From: Daphnia carinata | Lineage: Eukaryota; Arthropoda; Branchiopoda; Diplostraca; Daphniidae | Length of the DNA: 64,000 nt | Assembly (NCBI RefSeq): GCF_022539665.2 | Contig: NC_081339.1 | Coordinates: 7,933,367 to 7,997,366 of the forward strand | Direction: 5' to 3' | Shown: positions 28,255-41,122 of the stretch, piece after piece | Position numbering within the stretch: position 1 is the stretch's first letter | Layout of the letters: each line of letters opens with the position of its first letter | The notes under the pieces: model-generated | Database searches by the model: none | Told to the model about the DNA's origin: nothing | What the model saw: only the letters and a program-made list of their open reading frames with translations | Translations under genes and position numbers: made by a program

Positions 28255-31200
28255 ATGTCTGCTCCGGAAGTTAACAATTCACTGAAAGAAGCTTCCCTCG
28301 AAACTTTGCGCAGTATTTTATCAGCTAATCAGGAAGTAAGAAAGGCCGGGGAGAGCCAAGTTCAAGCCTTGGAGGTTACAGAAGGTATTTCTCGCTCAAA
28401 TTCATGTGACCAGATAAAGTGATGATTGAAATGCTTTTTATCAAACTATTGATTAAGGGTTTGGAATTTACCTTACTGAAATCATTTTGGATGTTAAATA
28501 TCAATTGCCTATCAGACAGTTAGCAACAGTTCTTTTGAAACAGTACATTGACTGTCATTGGTGGAAGCTCTGTGAAGAGAAATTTCGTCCCCCAGAAACA
28601 TTACCAGAAGCTAAGTCTTTGATACGTGACCTTCTACCGAGAGCTCTTTCAGATTCCAATAGTAAAATTCGTTCTGGAGCTGCACATGCAATCTCAACAA
28701 TTGCTGCTTGGGATTGGCCAGAGGAGTGGCCATCTCTGTTTACTACTCTTATGATGTACCTGACTCAGGGTAGTGAAGACAGTTTGCAAGGATCTATGTG
28801 TGTGTTACTTGAAATTACACACAATGTTGATGATAAGCAGATGCCCCAGGTGTTTATTTATTTTATTTTTTTATGAATCAGCAGCTGAATTGTTTATTTT
28901 TTGTTTTCATTAGGTAGTCCCAGTGATTCTTCCTGAGGTTTACAAGATTTTTTCTGACAGTACTGTAGGTATACTATATATTGTTATGGGCTACATTTTA
29001 AACATGTTTTGGAATTTTGGTTTTGCAGCGATATAGTGTGAGAATGCGTTCCCAAGCAATCCAAATATTTACTAACCTAACGGAGGCAGTATGTTCAGCC
29101 GGTGAGTATAACAAAGGGCTAGTAAAGGAACTCCTTGGACCCTCTCTTCTGCCATTTACTGAAGCTCTCGTGAAACATCTACAAGAACCTGATGGCCCGA
29201 CTAGTGACGTCGGGCTCAAAACCTCAATTGTCAAAGGTATTCCTACTTCAGAAACATTATTATGACTTTCGTAAACTATTCGTCTTATGCAGCGCTCACG
29301 GTGCTTGTAAAGCACGTGCCAAAACAGCTATCACAATGGTTATTACAAATCCTTCCAACGGTATGGAACACATTGACGCATTCCGCCCATGTTTACGTTG
29401 CCTGCGTTGTTAATGAAACCGAGGAATCTGATGAGCAAGTTGATCTGGATGGTATCATGTCTCCTTGTTTAATTGCTCTCAATGTAATTCTTTCGATACC
29501 TTTAACAATTCACTACAACAGGAGAGGTTATCAGCTTCGAAAACTTGGTTTCTAGCATCTTCGAATTTGTTCATGCCCTCGTCGAAACCCCCCGCTTCCG
29601 CAGTGCTGTACGGGATGGGATCAGTCAAATAATTTACTATATTATCCTGTTCATGCAAATAACTGAAGAGCAAGTTGCAACCTGGACAGCTAGCCCGGAC
29701 CGCTTTGTTGAAGACGAAAGCGAAGATTCATTTTCCTATTCCGTTCGTCTTGCCGCGCAAGATGTTCTACTCGTAAAACATTATTTTTTGTATTACCGTT
29801 ATTTAGTTATTGCTATTATTATATACCAACATCTCACAGGCTCTGCGACAAGAATTCGAGGATGAAGCTTGCTCTGGTCTGTGTGAAGCCGTGACGCGCC
29901 ACCTGCAAGAGGCTGAAGTAATGCATACTCAGGGCAGCAATAACTTTTGGTGGAAAGTGGTTGAAGCTTCTTTACTATCCCTTGGCGTCGTCAAAGATCT
30001 TCTCGAATCTCAGCAAAAGGAAAACCAATTGCCTTTGGATATAGTGGTTATCCTTCAGAGCAGCTTAGATCAGCATAATCGCATGGCCGGTAAGTGGAAA
30101 AGGAGTGTTTTCAAAGTTTCATCGCTAACATCTTGTATCCTGGCAGCTTCACCTTTTCTATTGGGCCGTTGCCTGTGGGCTGCTAGCCGGTTCGCGAATT
30201 TCTTACCGGCGACATTACTTAATCGGTATATACAGGCAACCGTCGAAGCTTTGCAGCCCCATCAGAATGTCATTCTTCGTATCACTGCTGTTCGGTAATT
30301 CTTACTTTGCGTGTTCATTTGAGACACTTCTTAATTTCTTGCCTCTCTTATTGCGCATCAAGAGCTGTGTGGGGATTTTGCGAACACTTGAAAGAATCAC
30401 AGAATACTGCCATGTTGACACCAATGCTACCTATCGTGACGGAATCCTTGTTGAATCTGGCCATTTTATTTAGCCACGAAGTACTCAGCTTGGTTCTTGA
30501 AACTCTCGCTATGGTTTTGGCTGTGAGTATCACTTGATTATTTTCTCTTTATTTAATTTAGTTTTTGATACTTTTTTACTTCGTGCTTTCTTCTTTAACC
30601 TAAAATGCCGAATTGTTCTCTAGGTTGATAAAAATTTTACCGCGACATGCGAGTCCAAGGTTTGTCCGCTTACTATCGCCCTTTTTCTAAAGCACAATTC
30701 AGGTAATTAACTTGCAATTATTTTACAGCTTTGTCGCCTTAGGTAAATTTTAATTTCCTTATAATAGACCCTGTAATTGTTGAACTTGCCCAAGACATCT
30801 TCCGGGAGCTCTCACAGAACGAAGCTTGCCTAGGACCCCTTCAACATAGATTAGTTCCCACTTTAGTCTCTATCCTTCAGTCACCACCCGACAAGGTGCC
30901 GTCAGGTTTGTAAAAGCGTAACACTGTTTTTATTTATCCAACTTTGATGTTCAAAATTTATATATTGGTAAACAGGATTGCATGGGGTAGCATTAGATGT
31001 CGTTGAGACTCTTGTTCGAGCCTCTAAACCTCCATTAAGTGATGCTTTGATGCAAACATTTCCTTGTGCCGTACGCTCTGCTCTGTCGTCGGATGACCCT
31101 ACCATCGTCCAGGTAATACATCACGTTTACACTTCCTGTATCTGAATTCGTATTGTATAACAAATTATCGATTCCGTTCCAGAATGGAGGGGAATGTTTG

Positions 31201-32299
31201 CGAGCTTTTGTATCTGTTTCACCGGATCAAGTGGCTGCCTATCGGGACTCTGAGGGCCACACTGGCCTTTACTTTATCATTCAGGTTGTCCTCAATCTAC
31301 TGAATCCTACGGTTAATGAATCGAGTTCAGCCTTTGTTGGCCGGCTCGTCAGCACTTTATTCAATCGTGCGGGGAGTCATTTGGGCGACAGTGTCGATTT
31401 GATCTTAAGAGGTGTTTTGAGTAAACTCCAAGGGTCTTCGTCACTTGTGGCTGCGCAGTCACTAATTATGGTTTATGCACATTTAATCCATGCCCAAATG
31501 GAAGCTGTGTTAGACTTTCTGTCATCTGTACCAGGACCCAAAGGCCAGTCAGCTCTTCATTTCGTCTTACACCAATGGTGTTCGAGGCAGCACGTATTTT
31601 CTGGTGCTTATGAGACTAAAGTCAGGTAATTACGATGAGCATGTTATTCTTGCAATAATAATCTGCCCCACTCCTCTAATTGAATCAATCTCTCTTTTAG
31701 TTCCATAGCACTTGCGAAACTATTACATCACGGTGTAACGACAAACGATAATCGCATCACCGAAATTACAATTACAGTTGAAGATGATAGCGATCATACC
31801 GATGGTGATGGCTGCATTCGAACTCGCTCTCAACGTGGAGTTCTTCAATATCGTGTCAAAGAGATATCCATCTTTGTCAAAATTTTAAAATTAATGATCT
31901 ATGAACTATCTAATTGCCTGGAATCTGCGATGGCATTCGCGGACGATGACGATAACGATACAGACGGAGAAGTAAAAACAGCCTTCGTGATTCATTTTTC
32001 AGTTTGTAATAATTTTTTTGTATTCTTGTCTTTGAAAGCAGAGCGTGGAAGGCATGCGTGAAAATGCAGGTGGATTGTTATCTAGCCAGTTACTAGATGA
32101 TGAAGATAAGTTGGATGATTTGAAGGACGATGATCCTGACGCACAGCATGATCCAAACTCGGTAATCAACTTGCAACAATATCTTACGGATTTCCTGCGC
32201 TCCTTCAGCAGCCAGAGCTATTTTCCGTCTGGGTTCCTTCCGCATCTAAACAGTCAAGAGAAACAGGTTTTGAACTTGATTGGTATTCATCAGCTTTGA
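28255..32299 (+). CDS. IPO9: Importin-9, karyopherin-beta nuclear import receptor
   Basis: An import receptor and chaperone for histones H2A-H2B, actin and ribosomal proteins. Fifteen exons give 1024 aa (human 1041): 28255-28384, 28458-28849, 28914-28964, 29029-29236, 29293-29451, 29522-29772, 29840-30089, 30147-30294, 30363-30522, 30624-30702, 30768-30905, 30976-31112, 31183-31625, 31701-31971, 32042-32299. The N-terminal importin-beta domain ([19 protein letters not shown]) is followed by HEAT repeats with family patterns such as [19 protein letters not shown] Glu/Asp-rich stretch near the C-terminus ([19 protein letters not shown]) fits the acidic loop that handles histones. The frame runs seven codons upstream of the ATG from a TTG; the ATG at 28255 is the plausible start. 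The acceptor of the last exon could also be a few bases upstream. Confidence 0.94.
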
Positions 32300-32966
32300 A
32301 GTGTATTATCACACAAACTAAAATTTATGGGACAATCTGTGGTAAACCACCTGCGGATGTTTGTCATGAGCTTGTAAATACAATGCCATCAAAAGGATGC
32401 AGACAATTTTGGTAGCATAAGTAAATCTTTGCTATCATATACTACTATACAAATGCCGTGCAACAATAAAACTTTCGGCGCCTACAAATGTGCCCTTGTA
32501 ATTTCTTCTCCCCTCCCTCCTATTTTAAATTGAAATCTTTAAAGGGTTGCAGTTAATATTTCAAACAAAATGGGAGGGCAAGTGGGGACGAAAATTTTCT
32601 AAGTACCGGGCAGGTCCAGCCTCCTTGCTAATATTTTTCTTTCTTTACCACAAGTACTGATCTTTAATTGAAGTCGGCAGACACAGTTAATACTAGTTAT
32701 CTCAACCCCTACAAAACAAATAGTGTTGCAAGCAAGAGGCCCATGACATCACAAACAAGTTCTACCAGAGTATTTTGTAATAGGGAATGATGCAGAAAAA
32801 AAAACAAAAAATGGGATCTAATGGGATGTAGCACGAAAAACTTGATAAGAAATTGTTAGTTGAGATAAAAGAATATAGGTCATTAGTTCCCAATACGAAA
32901 TTCTGCTGAGGCACAAATTTTGGGAACCCGAAGTTACAGCTTGCATGCTACATATAAGATGGCTGT
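32300..32966. other. Convergent 3' region, importin-9 and Su(var)3-9
   Basis: Contains the importin-9 3' UTR and the 3' flank of Su(var)3-9. No other feature seen. Confidence 0.5.
32465..32470 (+). terminator. Polyadenylation signal of importin-9
   Basis: AATAAA about 165 nt after the stop codon, on the sense strand. Confidence 0.5.
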
Positions 32967-35044
32967 TTATTCTGCCTTAAGAAACGGGGCTATTACTTGG
33001 TTTTCTGGCAGTGAAAACATTATCTTTCGGCAATTAGTAGCTCCGCAACGGCATTCATTTTTTACACTAACTTCTTTGCCTGATGACACTGAAGTTTTTG
33101 CCTCCGGGTTTTCTGTCAAAAAGTTCGCAAATCATAATGTTTGGCATAGCAGTCCTATAATACCTTCCGTAGAAAAAGGCTTACCGGTTTTAGATGAAGC
33201 ATAATCGAAGGTAAGCTCCTCTCCGACATGAATGTCTCTTTGGGCAAAGAGCGCAAGGCGTGGCATATTGGGATCCATGCAATTTGCCCACACGGCAAAG
33301 ACGGCTAAATTAGGATCACACTGCAAGTGAATAAATCATTTGTTTACTAAATCCGCTTTTGAGTTTTGTTTCAATGACTCTGATACCGAATGATTGATAA
33401 AGTGTGCAACATTTCCCTGGTGAGCAGCATCGACGGAGTAAACACAATCAATATCATTGAAATCCAAATCGAAAAGATAAGTTCTTCCTTCTGAATCTAG
33501 ATAAACAAGAATGCAGTCGTTTCATTCTTTCGAACGATTTTGAACGTATAAACTGTTCAATTGATTACCATACTGCACTCCACGTTTTTCAGCTTCTTCG
33601 TTGGTAATGACTTCCCCAACATATTCAATAACAAAGCTGTTTTTACGAATCGTTTCAAGTGTTTTGACACCCCAACCACAACCATTGCTTGTGCGAAAAA
33701 TGCAGAGTTTCAACTGTAATACAAAATGCTACTTATTATGTTTATCTGTATAATAATTTATAAATGTTACAAATCCACCTTTGAACCTCTCTGGACTACT
33801 CGGTTTGGACATTCCGGTCCACAACGACACCGACTGTTACATTCGTAAATTGGGGTACCAACAGGAACCTTGAGGCGCCCTGCTTTTGTGTATGCTGACT
33901 GTGTACCCGACATCGGACCACAACATGTCTTGCGGCCGTCGATGCAATCGAGACATTCACATCCAATTACAGGGTCGTCCGGAATAACTACTCCATCTCC
34001 GGCCTAAAATTTTGAATCAGTCTTGAATACTCATTAGATGACAATGAAGATTCTTTTACCTTGCATTGAGTAACATAGGTGAAACCAACTGGGGGTTCAT
34101 CTAAGTCGACATTGTTTTCGATTTTGACTGGCGGTTTTCCCTGAGTAGTTTCATTGATTTCAGTTTCCCATTCTTTCAATCGCTGGAGCTGATCAACTCG
34201 TCTTTGGCGAAAATCTCTAGTAAGTAACTGCATCATCAAATTTTTTTCCATCTGTAATAGTTTCTGTTTCTTTCTGTACACCATGAATGCATACTTGTTG
34301 ATTTCTTCATTGGACAAATGGACTATAAAAATAAATCATGGTAATTAAAGCTATATCTGTGCCCACGATAAGTATTAGTTAAAATACTTTTAAATCCATT
34401 AAATTTGTGTCTATCAGATGAACTACAAACTAGTTGTATGGCTAGATCAATATCCTCATTTGTTGGCTTAAGAATTCCTTCAATGTATTTTTGAAGTTCT
34501 GCAGATTCAGTTGCCTTCTTTTGTCGGATTTCCAAACCATTCCTGTTTAGCCATTCAAGATGTAAACAAATCCTTGATGATGTTGATGAAATTATTACTT
34601 ACGGGTCTTTGTCAGGATTACGCTGATAAAATTCAGCAATTAGTGCAGGACAGTCACAGTCTTCAATGGGTACCCAAGAATCATCATCATCACTCCAACC
34701 TTTCCAATGAACAAGATAAAACTCACGGCCCTGTTAAGTTTGAAAGTTTATGTCAATAATAAACTAAGCATCAACATTCTTTTTACCTCTTCATCGGTTT
34801 TGTGATCAATGATCATCTCCACTTCATATTCATCTGAAGAGGTGGGTTTTGTAGATCTTGATCTTTTTCTTGATGTATAACCATCAGACTTTTTTCTACT
34901 CTTTCTTTTCTTTTTAATGAGTTCTTCATTTTTGCTGTCATCAGAAACCACCGACACGGACAGTGATACCGATTCGATGTTTTCGGTTTCCATCACAGTT
35001 TCAGATTTGCCAAGTGTAGATGGGTCGTCGTGATCGTCACCCAT
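32967..35044 (-). CDS. Su(var)3-9: Su(var)3-9, histone H3 lysine-9 methyltransferase
   Basis: Trimethylates H3K9 to build HP1 heterochromatin. Nine exons (35044-34787, 34730-34603, 34542-34388, 34322-34060, 34003-33779, 33713-33569, 33496-33387, 33320-33185, 33112-32967) give 521 aa. Start is the ATG at 35044; the frame upstream begins with GTG. A Lys/Arg-rich N-terminus precedes a chromodomain ([35 protein letters not shown]). Pre-SET carries the Cys cluster ([18 protein letters not shown]), SET carries INHSCDPN and LTFDY, and post-SET carries [10 protein letters not shown]. The last exon must be spliced at ACCG|gtaagc: the unspliced frame would lose the post-SET zinc site. No eIF2-gamma exons are attached, unlike in Drosophila. 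Confidence 0.94.
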
Positions 35045-36270
35045 TATGCTCACAACGAAAGGCGAAATAGAAGAAACTGAATCGGGTTTGAGATTATTGT
35101 TTAAATAAAAATATGTGGCACAATTTTAGTTAACACACGACGCACTTAAAAACTTTGCGCCGGAAAAAGCTTCTTCCGTTTAAATGTCAGGTACACACAT
35201 TTACAACACATGCACACACCAGCACCCCAAGCAATATGGTGTTTCGCGCCGGTTTCAGGTCCTTTTTTTTAACGCCTTTCTAGCCACATTGCACGATTCA
35301 AACTATATTATAACATGTTTCTACATATAAGCCATTATAATTTAATAAATTATTTGATGAAAGATTCGTCTAAAGCTGGTTGATTTTCGCATCATTGCTA
35401 TGTCCGTTACAATAATAATTCTACATAAAACATTTATTTCGGCAACAGGCTACGAAGCTAGTTAATCCTAATGACACTTCGTAGCACAAGGCTCGGAGAG
35501 GGACATGGTGAGTTAGTGCGGTAGGGCCTTCGGAGAACCTTTTCTCGTCTGCTAGAAAAAAAAATTCCGGGTGTAAGATTGTTAGTACTCCCGGAATGGG
35601 AATTGCGGGATTCGGGTAAATTGCTCGACGAACGAGACACTTTTGTTTGATGGAAGTTTCAATTTGAAAAAGATACGTTGCATATACTGTAAATGCGAAG
35701 ATTTTTTTGCTAAAAGATCACAGTAACTCATCCGTCGTGTTTTCAAAGTATTCGACAGCATGTTTGAGAATGAGATAAAGCCTTTTTATTCAAAGAAAGC
35801 TTTGGGCTTTCTTTGGCTTTCCCGTAATACTGAGTAAGCTATTAGTAGTTGATGCTTTCATGGAAACTGAAAAAAAAATTATCTACTCTATTTGTTCATT
35901 TATATTTTAAAATACGTTTTTTCTTGTCGCGTGTGAATTCGAATTGGCAACCACTCCGGATCCGTGCTACCTTCCAGAATTATTTTTCCTTTTAGTACCG
36001 GAATCTGGGCTGGCTAAAATTCGTAGGAGGATATGCTAGCAGAAGAGAAGAAGGGCTAGCAGACGAAGAGAAAGGAGTGTTTCGCGAGCCCCATGTTTCT
36101 GAAACTTAGACTTAAAAGTTCCAATAAATTGGTGCTAAAACATAACACGATATTCATTTGAATTCAACTTCCAATATGCACTGTTGAATAAGTCAGAAAT
36201 ATTATTTTACGGTTCCACACAGCTCGTAGATGTGGTGCGTTTTTTTCAAATAGCAATCGTAGCATTTAAA
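35045..36270. other. Divergent intergenic, Su(var)3-9 and TP53I13-like
   Basis: 1.2 kb. A Ser/Arg-rich minus frame at 35458-35640 has no recognised relative. No TATA box or repeat called. Confidence 0.4.
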
Positions 36271-37544
36271 ATGAGCCAAACAAAACATTGTATTGCCATT
36301 AGGTTTTTAATTGTTCTTGAAGTGCTTTGCTTGACATTATGTCGTGCAAAACATGACAATACAGTCACTGGCATATTGAACAGTGACCCACAGTAAGTCT
36401 TAAATCTTGGATACACAAAAATCCTTTATTTATACAGCTTCTTGATTTAAGATTTGTGAGCCCATTAGGTCTCTTGTCAACACCTCGACTCTTGAAAAAA
36501 GATATTCCTGAAGAACTCAAAGATGCAAAACATGGAATTCTCATGGGAGTGTCCTCCGACAAATGTGATAACGGAAAGGTGATTTTTCACATTAACTATT
36601 CTTAAACTTTTAAGCGAAATGTAGTAATGTTGGCATTCTAAAGGTGAACATAACAATAGATTGGGATGGTTCACCAGTAAATCATACATGCTTCACTTCC
36701 AAATATCCAATTCCAGTTAAAGAGGATATTGAGCCATTTATAACTTGTGACAAAATCCCCCCTGGGAATTATTCAGTATTAAAATATCTGACTATGTATG
36801 TTGAGAAATTGATTAACCTAAATATTTTTATTCCATTAGCCTCCACACTACTGTATGGACACCATAGTTCAGTACAATTCAACTATTCCAACATAGTACG
36901 TTTCCCTTGTTATTGCAGTTGAAATTAGTAAATGGATAATTTTGTTTTTGTCGCAAACATGATTACAGCGAAGGACATCGTCCCCTTTGGCCTATATTCG
37001 GTGAATACCAGTTTGTCCCACCTCAGCGTTGGCTACATAACATTGAAGTGCGATTACTTTGATTGAAGCCAGAATTATTCAGAATAATAATTCTTATTTC
37101 TGTCGCAGCACGGGGCAATTGTCATGTTATATCACCCCTGCGCCGAACCTTCAGAAATTCTAAAGTTGAAAAAGCTTGTCACATCTTGCCTTTGGAAATA
37201 TGTTATAACTCCTTGGAATATGATGAGCAGAGAACTGGTGAGCAGTGGCAATCTTTATTTTTAGTTGCAACAAAACATATTCACAGCTTGATGGTTTGAT
37301 GAAAACGCTGGTGTTCAAGTGTGTATTGATTTTTGTTTCTTATTTTTAGCCGTTTGCTTTGGTAGCATGGAGATGTCGACTGCAAATGGCTAAAGTGGAC
37401 CCAGGAATTGTGCGGTACTTTATCCGTTCGAAAGCATTTCGTGGACCCGAATCGCATTATCTTAAACAAGGGCAATTCTCTGTGGGGCTCATAGAAGTTT
37501 CAAACCCACCAAGTGATCCATCGCTTGACAAAGTGCTCTGCTGA
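36271..37544 (+). CDS. TP53I13-like secreted or membrane-associated protein
   Basis: Resembles tumour protein p53-inducible protein 13; the biochemical role of that family is unclear. Seven exons (36271-36392, 36452-36578, 36644-36775, 36840-36895, 36969-37047, 37109-37237, 37350-37544) join to 279 aa. An N-terminal signal sequence ([13 protein letters not shown]) is followed by a Cys-containing domain with N-glycosylation sites. The diagnostic block reads HYCMDT, then [31 protein letters not shown], then [15 protein letters not shown]. The reading frame was chosen so that Cys and Trp motifs continue across introns. The human protein has a C-terminal transmembrane region that is not seen here, so this form may be secreted. 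Confidence 0.75.
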
Positions 37545-38014
37545 TAAGTGAAAGTAATCTTCATTTTGTTCAGTACAATTACTTCAAAAATCATAGCAGT
37601 TATATCACGATTACTGTAAAAAAATAGATCTGTTATCATTTATTTTGTTTGGTAAACGGTACAGGTGGCGTTTTTCATATTAATAAAAATGTTTCTGGAT
37701 AAACAACAAAATTTTTTTCATTCTAAACGAACACTTCATTTTCAAGTAGAATACATTTTAACACAGCCTTAATTCATATTTTTTTGCGAAAGAAAACGTC
37801 ATTATTCTTCAGTTCCATCCTGATAAATCGACCTACTGTACGTTAAAAACGCAGAAAGTTAAGCATTAGGCAACAATCATGGTGGCAAATCCTTTAGGCA
37901 GTTAAACATTTTTGTTTGGATTTTTCGTCAAAATAGATCGGCAATATCTGTGCGCAAGATAATTACCACAAGACATGCATATTTGTTAACAAGGATGTCG
38001 TAAACAAAGAACAA
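37545..38014. other. Convergent 3' region
   Basis: 470 bp between the stop codons of the TP53I13-like and WSCD-like genes. Nothing else seen beyond the poly(A) signal listed. Confidence 0.5.
37682..37687 (+). terminator. Polyadenylation signal of TP53I13-like gene
   Basis: AATAAA about 140 nt past the stop codon on the sense strand. Confidence 0.45.
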
Positions 38015-39514
38015 TCACGTTGGAATGCCGTATTCAGGAGTAATGTTAAAGTAGTCGTAATACTGAATGGGAAGTGGATCCAAGCCCCGTTCTTTCAAAA
38101 CAAGTTGCACGCTTTCTATCGCCTTGTGAATTAATAATCTCTGGCTGGCAGTGTATGGGAACCTACACCAACAAATAATGGTATTAAAGGAATTTAAAAT
38201 AAAAATATAGCTCAATGTTCAGTTTAATGTACTAAAAGAAAAAAAAAATTAACGTACTCAGTTTGTGCTGTCTGATTAGATTCGCGTTTAAATGAATTAT
38301 CCGCCGTATGGCGTAAAACACACTCCAGCCTTTCTTTGTCGTAACCCAACCCGAGCATCTTTAACAGACGTTTCATTTCCGATCGAGTTTCCCGATGTAA
38401 GAGCTCATAGTAAATGACGCCACCCTGTTTTAGTCCACGGATCCAGACGGTCGCCAAAGTTTCCCAGCCGGCCACAGATCGACTCACGAAATTATCCCAT
38501 CCTGCATATTCAAATAACTTTATTAATTAAAAAAAAACTTAAATCTCAAAGAAAACGTGACGTTCATTGTACCTGTGCCTGAGAAAGCACTTTCTGGTGC
38601 AGCTCCCACCATTCCGGTGAAATCAAAATTACGATAGGATCGTATAGCTTTGAAAGGATTGCGTATAATTAGAATGCCTTTGCCATTGAATTCATCCAAT
38701 GTTTTAGTTCGATTCGCTTCAGGCAAACTGTACAACACGGCGTCCAGTGAAAAGTCATGCGTCTTTTGCAGCAGAGTACATCCACAGTCAACTGGAATCT
38801 GATAGCTCGTGTTAGCTAACGGTGCAAAAACATAAAATTGACACGTTGAATTTGTTTCACAATGTTGTCTCAAGTATGTAATACCTTTGGATTGGAACTG
38901 GGTATCATCACCGGCATAAACTGAGCTGATAAACATACCTGTAATGCCCACTAACAACATACGCAGCCAAGAATTGCCACTGCCAGGGAATGAGACTAAA
39001 GCACCAACTTGCGGATTACTACCAGGTTTAAGCACTCGCGATTCGTATTTAGTACAATTGGCATCGTCATTCCACAAATCTAGCCAATCCAGCGTTCGAT
39101 TCAAATCGGCATCTACATCTGCATCAAATTTGAAGTCTGGAAATGGTTCGATCCCGACAGGCTCGACAGTGGCTATTGCCGCTTCTCCACACAAGTTGGC
39201 TGACAAGGGATCGGCAATTGGTTGAACACTGTTATTATCATCGATGAATTCTTCTAGATCATTTTTATCAATTGTGTCTTCTTCCGTTTCCTGCATCAAA
39301 ATAAATAGAAACATGCAACTGTCCATCTTGAATTGATCTCGAATTTAGAGTTTAAAGACATTGTTTACACTAGAACACTCACCTTATTTTGGAGCAAATT
39401 AAGGGCGAATTGTCGGTTTAAATTCATTCGGTTGGTCCACAAGTAGACGGACGACCCGAAAAAAATGCCAAGTAAGACGTACTGCAAAACATTCAAACGT
39501 CGTCGGTGGAACAT
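38015..39514 (-). CDS. WSCD-family sulfotransferase-like type II membrane protein
   Basis: Resembles WSC domain-containing sulfotransferases of the Golgi. Four exons (39514-39383, 39290-38573, 38501-38258, 38162-38015) give 413 aa. A short basic cytosolic tail (MFHRRRLNVLQ) and a signal anchor (YVLLGIFFGSSVYLW) place the catalytic part in the lumen. The PAPS-binding 5' loop is SFPGSGNSWLRMLL, and the 3' phosphate region is ILIIRNPFKAIRSYRNF. N-glycosylation sequons are frequent (NRT, NST, NTS). No WSC domain is evident between anchor and catalytic domain; instead there is an acidic stem. The substrate is not deducible. Confidence 0.8.
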
Positions 39515-41122
39515 GATGGCAAACTGAGGTTGCCTCGTGTTGCGGGAGAACTGCCCGTGGCCGAAGACAACACGGCACTGGCCGCCAGTTTAACGAACAA
39601 TGTCGCGCTGCATGTTCAGCTCGGGAAATGCAAAGAAGTAAAAATTCACGTGAAGCCTTACCTCCCGGCTGTTGACCTCTACCAATAGCAGGACAAACAG
39701 CAGACATGTACACCTTTAGAACAAGCTTGAAGATCGAGCAGGCAACTCACAACGCCGAGGGCGTTCAATACACCTTCAACAAGCAAAAGCTGTCCTTGAA
39801 GATGTTAGTGCCACATGTGATCTGCCGTGACTCGTCCATTTGTGTTGCGGTGAACACAGACGGGCACAGATGGTTTTCTCATTCAGCCCTTCCTTTCTCT
39901 TCCTCTCCGTTTTGTTTCCCTTTTCCCTTTTTTTACACGGAGAGCTAAAGATGAGTCGGAGTTTTTTAGTGGCTCTTGCCATTCCTTATTTGGAATGATG
40001 ACCAAAAATTACGTTTCACTCATCTGGAGGTATTTGGGAGCGAAAGTTGAATTCAGCTGAAGTGCTTTACGTGTAGAGATTTCGCACACACCTAGTTGCT
40101 TACCAAAAAGGTGGCTATATAACTATAGACCATCAACTGTTTGAAGTACTCGGAGGAAGAGTGGCTTTACATAACAACTACAATTCAAGTTTCTTTCAGA
40201 ACAGAAATTTCATAAGTTGTCATCCTTTACGTTGCATGAATGTTAACCCTTGCGTATTAGAACAGCTCTGAATTTCAAATGATTGTCGTCGTGCCACTCG
40301 CAACGCTCACCCAACACTGGAGTTCCTCTTGAAACTGTCAAATTAACTGAAAACCGAGTTTTTTAAGTGGCAAGAGGTCGCGTAAAGTGCATCAACTCGA
40401 TGTGTTAGAATACTAATCAAACTCATAGATTCACCTCTCTGTTCTTGATCGAAAAAAATTTTTTCTCAAAAGCCTTTGGAACATAGCTCCTCTCCTCAAG
40501 AAGTGGCAGTTTCAAGATAGGTCGAGGTCTACGAACCCGTGTATTGTTTTCTTTTAACAATGACGACATTTATGTGGCTGTTTTTGAAACACTTGATGGC
40601 TTTTATACACTCGTTTTACCACATGGTGTGCATTATTCTTTTCTGTACAAACGTTTTACAGAGCTTGGGAATTTCATCCTCATTCGACACGAGTTTTAGG
40701 CTTTCGAGATGAATGCCATCCGAAATGATGGATGCATTTAAATGTAAAGGAATGTTTCAAATTGTGCCGGGATACGGTACGCCCTATCCCCGCCCTCTCA
40801 CCGAGTAAACCGACCAGAAGTCGTGACTTGTGCCTAATCGAAAACACGGTAATCACGAGCTTTATATGCCTAGCCATGTACGGATTCGCCTATACGGACA
40901 TGAGGTAGAACACTCCTAGATGTTTATTTACGTCTTATACATTCCAACAAAAGGTTCTGCATAACTAAAGACCATTCATGTGTGGATCAAAAAGGAAATT
41001 GTGATTAGAAAAAAATGTTTGAATTTTTATTTCAGTTATTACTTGAGAGTTATACATCTATGAGTATTGAAATTGTTAAAAAATTAAAGGAAATGTGAAT
41101 AAGCATTTATAAAGCGAATACG
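39515..41122. other. Intergenic, 1.6 kb
   Basis: Upstream of the WSCD-like gene and downstream of the PB1-ZZ gene. Short frames only; no motif, repeat or RNA gene recognised. Confidence 0.5.

Noticed and set aside
33132-33184. Su(var)3-9 ending without a post-SET domain
   Set aside because: A donor at ACCG|gtaagc joins to an exon coding CRCGATNC; the protein is complete.
35458-35640. Ser/Arg-rich 60-codon minus frame
   Set aside because: Short, no upstream splice partner found, no family resemblance.
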